A program made the translations under genes and the position numbers. DNA of 12,223 nucleotides from contig CALFBL010000181.1 in the NCBI GenBank assembly GCA_937951695.1, positions 1 to 12,223 of the forward strand, written 5' to 3'. The notes beneath the pieces are model-generated. The model ran no database searches. It saw nothing but the letters and a program-made list of their open reading frames with translations, and was not told where the DNA came from. This stretch comes from an uncultured Granulosicoccaceae bacterium. GTDB taxonomy: Bacteria; Pseudomonadota; Gammaproteobacteria; Granulosicoccales; Granulosicoccaceae. Position 1 is the first letter of the stretch. Each line of letters begins with the position of its first letter. Shown here in pieces: positions 6,008 through 12,223 of the stretch.

Positions 6008-6960
6008 TGAGTGATTCAATTAACCCATCGGATGCGATCGACACGGGGCTAAGCGATGCGGACGGCGCACGCGCGCTTAACTCAGCGGGCGTGGGTGCGG
6101 CAGCCTCTGGCGGCAGTATCGACTTTATAAACGCTCGGCAGGCCAATCGTTCGGCTTGGAAGTTTCACGTTAAATGGTTAGCGCCCACAGGCTACATTGT
6201 GTTCTTGTTGTTACCCATTTACTGGCTGATCAACATGAGCTTCAAGACGAACCAGGAGATCATCTCTACGTTCACGCTGTGGCCACAAAACCCCACCTTA
6301 CAAAACTACGCAACGATATTCACCGACCCTTCCTGGTACAACGGGTACATCAACTCCATCACCTACGTGGTGCTGAACACGATTATTTCGCTCTCGGTTG
6401 CGCTGCCAGCTGCGTACGCGTTTAGCCGGTTTCGGTTTTTGGGCGATAAGCACATGTTCTTTTGGCTGCTGACGAACCGGATGGCGCCACCGGCGGTATT
6501 TGCTTTACCGTACTTCCAGCTGTATTCTGCGTTCGGTCTGATCGACACGCACATTGCTGTGGCGCTGGCGCATTGCTTGTTCAACGTGCCCCTGGCGGTC
6601 TGGATACTCGAAGGCTTTATGTCGGGTGTGCCCAGAGAAATTGATGAGACGGCCTACATCGATGGCTACTCGTTCCCTCGATTTTTTGTCAAAATATTTA
6701 TGCCACTGATTGCCTCGGGTATTGGTGTGGCCGCTTTTTTCTGCTTTATGTTTTCTTGGGTGGAGTTGCTCATCGCACGAACCTTGACTGTCACGGACGC
6801 CAAACCGATCTCGGCGATCATGACCCGAACCGTATCGGCGTCGGGAATGGATTGGGGCTTGTTGGCAGCGGCCGGGGTGTTAACCATCATTCCAGGGGCT
6901 CTGGTCATTTATTTTGTGCGTAACTACATCGCCCGAGGCTTCGCGCTTGGGCGCGTCTAG
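6007..6960 (+). CDS. glpQ: Glycerol ABC transporter permease GlpQ (MalG-like)
   Basis: The partner permease, 317 residues. After a hydrophilic, Ala/Gly/Ser/Asp-rich N-terminal tail of about 55 residues, the first membrane segment covers about 57-75 and the last about 283-303. The EAA loop runs from E211 to L234 (EIDETAYIDGYSFPRFF). The start is ATG 6007, whose A is the last base of the glpP stop codon; a TTG at 6004 would add one Met and is less likely. The N-terminal tail is long for a MalG-type permease and its role is unknown. This GlpQ is a permease and is not the E. coli periplasmic glycerophosphodiesterase of the same symbol. Confidence 0.88.
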   Translation: MSDSINPSDAIDTGLSDADGARALNSAGVGAAASGGSIDFINARQANRSAWKFHVKWLAPTGYIVFLLLPIYWLINMSFKTNQEIISTFTLWPQNPTLQNYATIFTDPSWYNGYINSITYVVLNTIISLSVALPAAYAFSRFRFLGDKHMFFWLLTNRMAPPAVFALPYFQLYSAFGLIDTHIAVALAHCLFNVPLAVWILEGFMSGVPREIDETAYIDGYSFPRFFVKIFMPLIASGIGVAAFFCFMFSWVELLIARTLTVTDAKPISAIMTRTVSASGMDWGLLAAAGVLTIIPGALVIYFVRNYIARGFALGRV

Positions 6961-6975
6961 TTTGAGGTTAGAATC

Positions 6976-7008
6976 ATGAACATGAGCCTGCCCAACAATG
7001 GCGCATAA
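6976..7008 (+). CDS. Possible 10-codon open reading frame between glpQ and glpU
   Basis: ATG at 6976 opens a frame reading MNMSLPNNGA and stops at 7008. GAGG at 6964-6967 sits 8 bases before the ATG, a workable ribosome binding site. Its start region copies that of glpU (GAGGT, seven bases, ATGAAC) 48 bases further on. It could be a translated leader or the remnant of a small duplication. There is no evidence that it is expressed. Confidence 0.25.
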   Translation: MNMSLPNNGA

Positions 7009-7023
7009 CCCGAGGTCAAGCAG

Positions 7024-7305
7024 ATGAACCTGTCTTGGATGGCGTGGACGAAACCGACCGCGATATTTTTTCTCACCATAGTGGTGTTGCTGATTCTCAT
7101 GGGATTGTGGGAAGCTGTGAAACCTGGTGGTGGTCCTCGTGTGGGCATCCTCAGGTTTGAAACCACCCGGGGGGATCGATTGTTTCTGTCGTTACTGGGC
7201 AGTGCATTTATACATTTGGCCTGGCTCGGGTTGGTCGGGCCAAATTTGTGGTGGGCCTTGGGCGTGTCATTGATCTACGCGGTATTGGTGTTCAATCTCG
7301 TCTAA
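7024..7305 (+). CDS. glpU: Small membrane protein GlpU, DUF2160 family
   Basis: A 93-residue protein with three probable membrane segments (about 14-32, 53-71 and 75-92). Between the first two lies a polar loop ending in ETTRGDR (46-52), which I recall as conserved in DUF2160. The family is found with glpSTPQV transporters in rhizobia and other proteobacteria, always as the small gene between permease and binding protein. Its molecular role is not established; an accessory subunit or assembly factor of the transporter is an inference from its position. GAGG at 7012-7015 lies 8 bases before the ATG. It is separated from glpQ by 63 bases and from glpV by 91 bases, unlike the tightly packed genes before it. 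Confidence 0.85.
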   Translation: MNLSWMAWTKPTAIFFLTIVVLLILMGLWEAVKPGGGPRVGILRFETTRGDRLFLSLLGSAFIHLAWLGLVGPNLWWALGVSLIYAVLVFNLV

Positions 7306-7382
7306 AGTTTTAATGGGTAGGCAGTAAACGTTGTAAGTAGAACGAATAACCAAGCAGTAGTGAGTACGCATTTACAATAACC

Positions 7383-7391
7383 TAAGGAGGA
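7383..7391 (+). promoter_or_regulatory. Near-perfect ribosome binding site of glpV
   Basis: TAAGGAGGA matches the anti-Shine-Dalgarno end of 16S rRNA over its whole length and ends 5 bases before the glpV ATG. It is by far the strongest such site in the window and fits the need for an excess of binding protein over membrane subunits. No convincing promoter or hairpin was seen in 7306-7382. Confidence 0.85.
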
Positions 7392-7396
7392 ATCCA

Positions 7397-9124
7397 ATGC
7401 GCCAGTTTAGATTAAACAAGACCGCACTCGTGGTTGCGATATTTATGGGTGGCACTCACGCCGCTCAGGCCGATATGGAGGCTGCAACCACGTTTTTGAA
7501 TGATGAGATCGGTGGCCTATCGGTGCTCAGTGAAGATGAACAGAAAGCAGAAATGCAATGGTTTATCAATGCAGCGAAACCCTTCGAAGGGATGGACATT
7601 AAAGTGGTGTCCGAAACTATCGGTACTCACGAATACGAGTCTCAGGTTCTCGCCCCTGCGTTCACCGCCATTACCGGTATCAACGTCACTCATGACCTGA
7701 TCGGTGAGGGCGATGTGGTTGAGAAACTGCAAACACAAATGCAAACCGGTGAGAACATCTATGACGCTTACGTCAACGATTCGGATTTAATCGGTACGCA
7801 TTGGCGCTATCAACAAGTACGCAATTTGACTGATTGGATGGCAGGTGAGGGTAAGGATGTCACCAACCCGGGGCTAGATATCGATGACTTTATCGGTACC
7901 TCGTTTACCACCGCGCCAGATGGGAAGCTTTATCAATTGCCCGATCAGCAGTTCGCCAACTTATATTGGTTTCGCTACGATTGGTTCAACGACGAGCAAA
8001 ACAAGGCCGACTTCAAAGCCGAATACGGCTACGATCTCGGTGTGCCGGTAAACTGGTCAGCGTATGAAGATATCGCAGCCTTTTTTACCGATCGTGACTT
8101 ATCACGTCTGGGCGTTGAAGGCAAAGTCTTCGGTAACATGGATTACGGTAAGAAAGATCCGTCTCTGGGCTGGCGCTATACCGATGCGTGGATGTCAATG
8201 GCGGGGATGGGGGATGTGGGTGAGCCGAACGGTTTACCGGTAGATGAATGGGGCATTCGTGTAAACGATCAGTCTCAACCCACCGGTTCTTGCGTTGCTC
8301 GCGGTGGTGCCACCAATTCACCGGCCGCGGTATATGCGGTGACCAAAGCGATCGAATGGCTACAGAAGTATTCTCCACCCGAAGCCGCCGGTATGACCTT
8401 TGGTGAAGCGGGCCCAATCCCGGCACAGGGTAACGTGGCTCAGCAAATGTTCTGGTACACAGCCTTTACCGCCGACACCGTAAAACCGGATCTACCGGTC
8501 ATGAACGAAGACGGCACGCCCAAGTGGCGGATGGCGCCGTCTCCGCACGGGGCCTATTGGGTGGAAGGCACCAAGATCGGTTATCAGGATGCCGGTTCAT
8601 GGACGCTGATGGACTCCACGCCAGTGGATCGTGCTAAAGCGGCTTGGCTATACGCTCAGTTCGTGACGTCAAAAACGGTTGATTTGAAAAAATCGGATGT
8701 GGGGTTAACGTTCATTCGTGAATCCACGATTGATTCCGAGCATTTCTCTGAACGTGCAGACAAGCTTGGTGGCTTGATTGAATTTTATCGTTCTCCGGCA
8801 CGCGTTCAGTGGTCGCCCACAGGCACCAATGTTCCCGATTACCCGAAGCTTGCCCAGTTGTGGTGGCAGAACATCGGGGATGCCATGTCCGGTGCAAAAA
8901 GCGCACAGGAAGCATTGGATGCCTTGTGTATTGCTCAGGAACGCGTGCTGGCCCGCCTGGAACGTGCAGACGTTCAAGGCGATCTTGGGCCTAAGTTAAA
9001 CGAGGAAGAAGAAGCGGACTACTGGTTATCGCAGCCCGGTTCTCCCAAGGCGAAGTTAGCGAATGAAAAGCCTGCGGGTGAGACCGTGTCGTATGATGAA
9101 CTGGTTAAGAGCTGGACTCAGTAA
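7397..9124 (+). CDS. glpV: Glycerol ABC transporter periplasmic binding protein GlpV
   Basis: The 575-residue product has a clear Sec signal peptide (basic MRQFRLNK, hydrophobic 9-19, cleavage after HAAQA at 25). The mature protein is an extracellular solute-binding protein of the MalE/UgpB type but far longer than MalE (about 370 mature residues), as expected for the rhizobial GlpV group. An early segment, VVSETIGTHEYESQVLAPAF, resembles the domain-one strand-helix start of the family. It should capture glycerol or a similar polyol in the periplasm and deliver it to GlpP-GlpQ. The mature chain has only two cysteines, C299 and C511, which could form a disulfide. The start is fixed by the strong ribosome binding site. 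It is the last gene of the operon; a hairpin terminator follows 17 bases after the stop. Confidence 0.9.
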   Translation: MRQFRLNKTALVVAIFMGGTHAAQADMEAATTFLNDEIGGLSVLSEDEQKAEMQWFINAAKPFEGMDIKVVSETIGTHEYESQVLAPAFTAITGINVTHDLIGEGDVVEKLQTQMQTGENIYDAYVNDSDLIGTHWRYQQVRNLTDWMAGEGKDVTNPGLDIDDFIGTSFTTAPDGKLYQLPDQQFANLYWFRYDWFNDEQNKADFKAEYGYDLGVPVNWSAYEDIAAFFTDRDLSRLGVEGKVFGNMDYGKKDPSLGWRYTDAWMSMAGMGDVGEPNGLPVDEWGIRVNDQSQPTGSCVARGGATNSPAAVYAVTKAIEWLQKYSPPEAAGMTFGEAGPIPAQGNVAQQMFWYTAFTADTVKPDLPVMNEDGTPKWRMAPSPHGAYWVEGTKIGYQDAGSWTLMDSTPVDRAKAAWLYAQFVTSKTVDLKKSDVGLTFIRESTIDSEHFSERADKLGGLIEFYRSPARVQWSPTGTNVPDYPKLAQLWWQNIGDAMSGAKSAQEALDALCIAQERVLARLERADVQGDLGPKLNEEEEADYWLSQPGSPKAKLANEKPAGETVSYDELVKSWTQ

Positions 9125-9141
9125 TTTGTCTGGTTGATAGG

Positions 9142-9170
9142 GGAAGGGGTGTTCACACCCCTTCCTTCTA
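9142..9170 (+). terminator. Rho-independent terminator of the glp operon
   Basis: GGAAGGGGTG (9142-9151) pairs perfectly with CACCCCTTCC (9156-9165) around the tetraloop TTCA. Two G-T wobbles can extend it at the base. It is followed by a short pyrimidine run TTCT rather than a full T-tract. The GC-rich 10-bp stem 17 bases after glpV makes a terminator very likely and separates the operon from the opp genes. Confidence 0.85.
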
Positions 9171-9224
9171 GCCTTCAACTGCTAAGGTTGGGCTAAGCAC
9201 TTCAAGGCTAATTGATCACCTGTT

Positions 9225-10226
9225 TTGGGCATATTTCTATTTAAACGCTTTCTTAACTACGCGGTACTTCTGGTGGTGGCGGTTAACCTAAGCTGGTTAC
9301 TGGCAGCGACACAGCTCGATCCACGATCGCTGTATGAAGTGGCGAACCCACCGATCGATCCGGTATCGATTGAAAACAATTTGCGATCCCGGAATCTTAG
9401 CGATGCGGTTCCCCTTCACCAGCGTTGGCTGGTTTGGTCCCGTGCTATCGTCACCGAGTGGGACTGGGGCCAATCTCCTCGTGGCAGTCGCGTTCAGGAT
9501 GAAATCGACCGGCGTATCTGGGTCAGCGTCAGGCTCATTACACTCGGCTCTTTACTGGGGGCATTACTGGGCGTTGTGATAGGGACCTGGACGGCTGCAC
9601 GGCAGTATCAACTGTCAGACAAGATGCTAACCTTTGCAGCCCTGTTGGGGCTATCGGTGCCCTCGTTTGTTATAGCCAGTGTTCTGCAAATTATGGCTAC
9701 CTGGATCAACGAAAGCACTGGCACGCGGTTCTTCGAGTTTGTCGGCGAGACCGGTTCTCACGGCAACGGGTTTGGCGCTGAATTTGTTGATCGGCTTCAA
9801 CATCTGATGTTGCCAACGCTGGCACTGACGATTTTGGGGGCGGCTTTCTTTAGCCGAATCCAGCGAAGTATCATGCTCGATTCGTTAAGTTCAGACTACG
9901 TTCGCACCGCCAGAGCCAAGGGGCTGCGCAAGTCGCAAGCGATCATCCGGCATGCGTTGCGCATGTCATTAATTCCGACCAGCACCTACTTTGCGTTCAG
10001 TGTTGCAACACTATTTGTGGGGGCTGCCTTTATGGAAATTCTGTTCTCCTTCCACGGTATGGGTAGCTACGCGGTGTCTTCCATATTGGGGCAAGATGTG
10101 CACGGTGTCGTAGCGACGGCTGCGTTTGGCGGTGTTTGCGTGCTATTGGGTGCGCTGTTGGCGGACTTGATGGTGGCATGGTTGGATCCGCGAATACGTT
10201 TAGGTAGCGCAGCTCGCGTTGGCTGA
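9225..10226 (+). CDS. Oligopeptide-type ABC transporter permease (OppB/DppB family)
   Basis: A 333-residue inner-membrane permease. The first membrane segment (about 9-28) is followed by a large periplasmic loop, and further segments lie near 105-122, 135-157, 195-213, 254-275 and 297-320. The EAA-type loop is at 224-252 (SDYVRTARAKGLRKSQAI at its start), and HGMGSYAV (277-284) is typical of OppB proteins. From memory, the stretch RLQHLMLPTLAL and the IQRSIMLD segment resemble the actinobacterial branch. The start is TTG 9225: an in-frame stop lies at 9213-9215 and no ATG is available before the membrane core. There is no good ribosome binding site. It begins the opp operon after the glp terminator; no clear promoter was found in 9171-9224. 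Substrate is unknown; peptides are the family's usual cargo. Confidence 0.87.
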   Translation: MGIFLFKRFLNYAVLLVVAVNLSWLLAATQLDPRSLYEVANPPIDPVSIENNLRSRNLSDAVPLHQRWLVWSRAIVTEWDWGQSPRGSRVQDEIDRRIWVSVRLITLGSLLGALLGVVIGTWTAARQYQLSDKMLTFAALLGLSVPSFVIASVLQIMATWINESTGTRFFEFVGETGSHGNGFGAEFVDRLQHLMLPTLALTILGAAFFSRIQRSIMLDSLSSDYVRTARAKGLRKSQAIIRHALRMSLIPTSTYFAFSVATLFVGAAFMEILFSFHGMGSYAVSSILGQDVHGVVATAAFGGVCVLLGALLADLMVAWLDPRIRLGSAARVG

Positions 10227-11151
10227 TCGCACTCCAATCAATGAACCGATGAATAGCACTGTTGTGGATGAGCGTGCGGCTCCTGCAAGGACAAGCCGGG
10301 CTCGGCTGTTGTGGCGCAGATTCTTGCGTAACAAAACCGCGGTTGTAGGCTTCGTTATCATCGCATTATTGATCGTAACGGCCATTATCGGTCCCTGGTT
10401 GTCGCCTTGGGCATTCGATGAGGTTGATCGGCAGTCGTACTTGAAACCTCCGAGTTTGAGTCATCCATTAGGTACGAGCCAATCGGGGCGTGATATGTGG
10501 GCCTTGACTCTGCATGGACTGCGTAAGTCGCTCATCATTGGATTGGTTGTCGCGTTGCTCTCGACCAGTATTGCGGCAATCGTGGGGGCGTTTGCAGCCT
10601 ACTACGGTGGCTGGCTTGAGCGATTTGCTTTGTGGATTATTGATCTGTTGCTGGTGATTCCGGCGTTTCTACTGATCGCCATGGTGGCTAGCAATACATC
10701 GGCCGATCAATCGTCCTGGCTGTTGCTGGTCTTTCTGTTAACGTTTTTCGGCTGGATGCTATCAGCCAGAGTGGTACGCAGTTTGTCGATATCGGTGCGA
10801 CAACGTGAATTTGTCACAGCAGCGCGTTATATGGGATTGTCGGGCCCTAAAATTATAATCCGGCACATGCTTCCTAATATCGCGTCTCTGTTAATCATCG
10901 ATGCGACGCTGAACGTCAGCGGTGCCATTCTTGCCGAGACTAGCCTTGCGTATTTCGGATTCGGTGTACAGCCACCCGATACCTCGCTCGGTTCTTTATT
11001 GGGCGACGGTGCGCGTCAGATAAGCAGTTTTCCCTGGTTGTTTGCAGGCCCGGCGGTGGTCATCGTTTTGCTGATTCTCTCGGTCAATGCGGTAGGTGAC
11101 GGCCTGCGCGATGCCTTCGATCCTCGGTCGAAGGCGTCGGGCATGGCGTAA
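10219..11151 (+). CDS. Oligopeptide-type ABC transporter permease (OppC/DppC family)
   Basis: The partner permease, 310 residues from a TTG at 10219 that overlaps the oppB-like gene by 8 bases. ATG 10249 is in frame and would give 300 residues; neither has a clear ribosome binding site. The protein has the OppC N-terminal pattern: a basic cytoplasmic stretch (RARLLWRRFLRNKT, 27-40), a first membrane segment (41-60), then PLGTSQSGRDMW (83-94), the family's conserved periplasmic signature. Further segments lie near 104-127, 138-157, 167-187 and 276-293. The EAA loop is at 197-220 (REFVTAARYMGLSGP), and AILAETSLAYFGFGVQPP (236-253) is a strong family mark. It forms a heterodimer with the preceding permease. 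Confidence 0.88.
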   Translation: MADRTPINEPMNSTVVDERAAPARTSRARLLWRRFLRNKTAVVGFVIIALLIVTAIIGPWLSPWAFDEVDRQSYLKPPSLSHPLGTSQSGRDMWALTLHGLRKSLIIGLVVALLSTSIAAIVGAFAAYYGGWLERFALWIIDLLLVIPAFLLIAMVASNTSADQSSWLLLVFLLTFFGWMLSARVVRSLSISVRQREFVTAARYMGLSGPKIIIRHMLPNIASLLIIDATLNVSGAILAETSLAYFGFGVQPPDTSLGSLLGDGARQISSFPWLFAGPAVVIVLLILSVNAVGDGLRDAFDPRSKASGMA

Positions 11152-11164
11152 TGGGGTTCTATTT

Positions 11165-11182
11165 ATGCTCGATCTAAATTAA
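11165..11182 (+). other. Five-codon reading frame abutting the oppD-like start
   Basis: ATG CTC GAT CTA AAT TAA ends exactly one base before the ATG of the next gene. It may couple translation into that gene by re-initiation, or may be chance. No ribosome binding site stands at good spacing apart from a weak GGGG at 11154-11157. Confidence 0.2.
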
Positions 11183-12223
11183 ATGGATAGGCCGCACTTG
11201 GCATCAACGCCTAGCCCATTGGCGCATCGTCAAGGGGACTTGTTACTCGATGTACAGGAGCTGCAGGTTCGCTTTGCGCATGAAGCAGGCTCTTTGCCTG
11301 CGGTACGTGGGCTAAGTTTTGCGTTGCACGCTGGAGAGTCATTGGCCATTGTAGGCGAGTCGGGTTCGGGCAAATCGGCAACTGCTATGGCAATAATGGG
11401 ATTACTGCCTGAGAGTGCGCGCGTAGAAGGCTCGATTCGCTTGCACGGCGAACAGCTGCTCGCTCGTGATGACCGAACGCTGTCGCACGTGCGTGGAAGG
11501 TCTATCGCTATGGTTTTTCAGGATCCGCTGTCCGCCATGACTCCGGTTTATACCGTGGGAGAACAGATCGCGGAATCCATTATTGTGCACAGCGGGTGTT
11601 CGTCAGCGGCAGCGATGGCTCGCGCTGTGGAACTGCTTGAACTTGTCGGTGTTGCCGAACCTCAGCGTCGTGTGCACGCCTATCCGCACGAATATTCGGG
11701 CGGCATGCGGCAACGGGCAATGATCGCCATGGCGATTGCCAATAACCCCGATGTTATTATTGCAGATGAGCCAACGACGGCTCTGGATGTCACCATTCAG
11801 GCGCAGGTTCTGGATGTGTTGCAGCACGCCTGCAGGGAATTAAACGCAGCGCTCATACTGATCACACACGATCTTGGCGTGGTGGCACGGGTCGCTGACC
11901 GGGCGGTTGTCATGTACGCCGGTAAGGCCGTTGAGCAGGCCGAGGTGCACGCGCTATTTCGGGCGCCTGCGATGCCATATACCTTGGGCTTGTTGGGCTC
12001 ATTGCCTAATTTAGATTCAGCTGACAGTTCAGGAGCATCTGCAACTGCTGGTGCAACTGCTGGTGCAACTGCCGGTGCAGGCGTGTCCAAAACGGCATTA
12101 GGCACCATACCGGGTAATCCTCCCTCGCCGCTGTTGTTGCCAACCGGCTGCTCTTTTGCATCACGGTGCCCAATGGTTAGCGCGCAGTGTCTTATCGAAG
12201 AGCCCCAGCTATTGCCGATTGAC
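11183..12223 (+). CDS. Oligopeptide-type ABC transporter ATP-binding protein (OppD/DppD family), partial at window end
   Basis: The frame stays open for 347 codons up to the last base, so the 3' end is missing. Walker A is GESGSGKS (58-65), Q113 is the Q-loop, the signature is YSGGMRQR (171-178), Walker B IIADEP (192-197) with E196, and H229 is the switch histidine in ITHDLG. All catalytic parts are intact. The C-terminal oligopeptide/dipeptide transporter domain contains C323, C329 and C336, matching three of the four cysteines that bind a 4Fe-4S cluster in DppD-type proteins; the fourth would lie beyond the edge. An Ala/Thr/Gly linker (284-301) precedes it. ATG 11183 has no ribosome binding site; it lies 31 bases after the permease gene. 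A second ATPase (OppF type) may follow or be fused downstream. Confidence 0.88.
   Translation, partial: MDRPHLASTPSPLAHRQGDLLLDVQELQVRFAHEAGSLPAVRGLSFALHAGESLAIVGESGSGKSATAMAIMGLLPESARVEGSIRLHGEQLLARDDRTLSHVRGRSIAMVFQDPLSAMTPVYTVGEQIAESIIVHSGCSSAAAMARAVELLELVGVAEPQRRVHAYPHEYSGGMRQRAMIAMAIANNPDVIIADEPTTALDVTIQAQVLDVLQHACRELNAALILITHDLGVVARVADRAVVMYAGKAVEQAEVHALFRAPAMPYTLGLLGSLPNLDSADSSGASATAGATAGATAGAGVSKTALGTIPGNPPSPLLLPTGCSFASRCPMVSAQCLIEEPQLLPID
12041..12076 (+). repeat. Three tandem 12-bp repeats in the oppD-like gene
   Basis: GCAACTGCTGGT occurs at 12041-12052 and 12053-12064, and GCAACTGCCGGT at 12065-12076. Each codes Ala-Thr-Ala-Gly, giving residues 287-298. The repeat lies in the linker between the ATPase core and the Cys-rich C-terminal domain, where length changes would be tolerated. 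Confidence 0.9.

Noticed and set aside
4014..6960. Reading glpT and glpQ as the E. coli glycerol-3-phosphate antiporter and phosphodiesterase
   Set aside because: The proteins are plainly an ABC ATPase and an ABC permease; the symbols follow rhizobial naming.
7306..7396. Separate promoter or riboswitch upstream of glpV
   Set aside because: No convincing -35/-10 pair with correct spacing and no substantial hairpin could be found in the 91 bases.

Overview
The window looks like chromosomal DNA of a gammaproteobacterium, probably marine. Three things suggest this: a DUF1820 protein at the left edge, a tRNA-Ser with its CCA end encoded in the DNA, and a secreted trypsin-like protease with a GlyGly-CTERM tail, a sorting system best known from Vibrio, Shewanella and relatives. 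The genus cannot be named from the sequence. Every gene I support is on the + strand, and no gene-free stretch exceeds 300 bases.

Left part (1-2760): a DUF1820 gene, tRNA-Ser(GGA), a spacer with a perfect 14-bp palindrome of LacI/Cra operator type, a trypsin-family protease with a Gly/Ser linker and C-terminal membrane anchor, and a small lipoprotein of unknown function. The protease and lipoprotein sit just downstream of the tRNA, but no integrase or attachment repeat is visible.

Middle part (about 2800-9170): a complete ABC importer operon whose order matches the rhizobial glycerol transporter glpSTPQUV. It has two different ATPases, two permeases, a small DUF2160 membrane protein and a long (575-residue) periplasmic binding protein. 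A good sigma-70-type promoter precedes it and a strong hairpin terminator ends it. The first four genes are packed with 2-bp or overlapping junctions, while glpV has its own near-perfect ribosome binding site. The two ATPases are degenerate in complementary ways, which predicts one normal and one degenerate ATP site in the GlpS-GlpT heterodimer. This is the most interesting feature of the window.

Right part (9225-12223, runs off the edge): an oligopeptide-type ABC importer of two permeases and an ATPase that is open at the window end. Its proteins resemble, from memory, the version common in Actinobacteria, so horizontal transfer is possible. No binding protein or second ATPase is seen; they may lie beyond the edge. 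In the ATPase the linker before the Cys-rich C-terminal domain carries a 12-bp tandem repeat coding for Ala-Thr-Ala-Gly.
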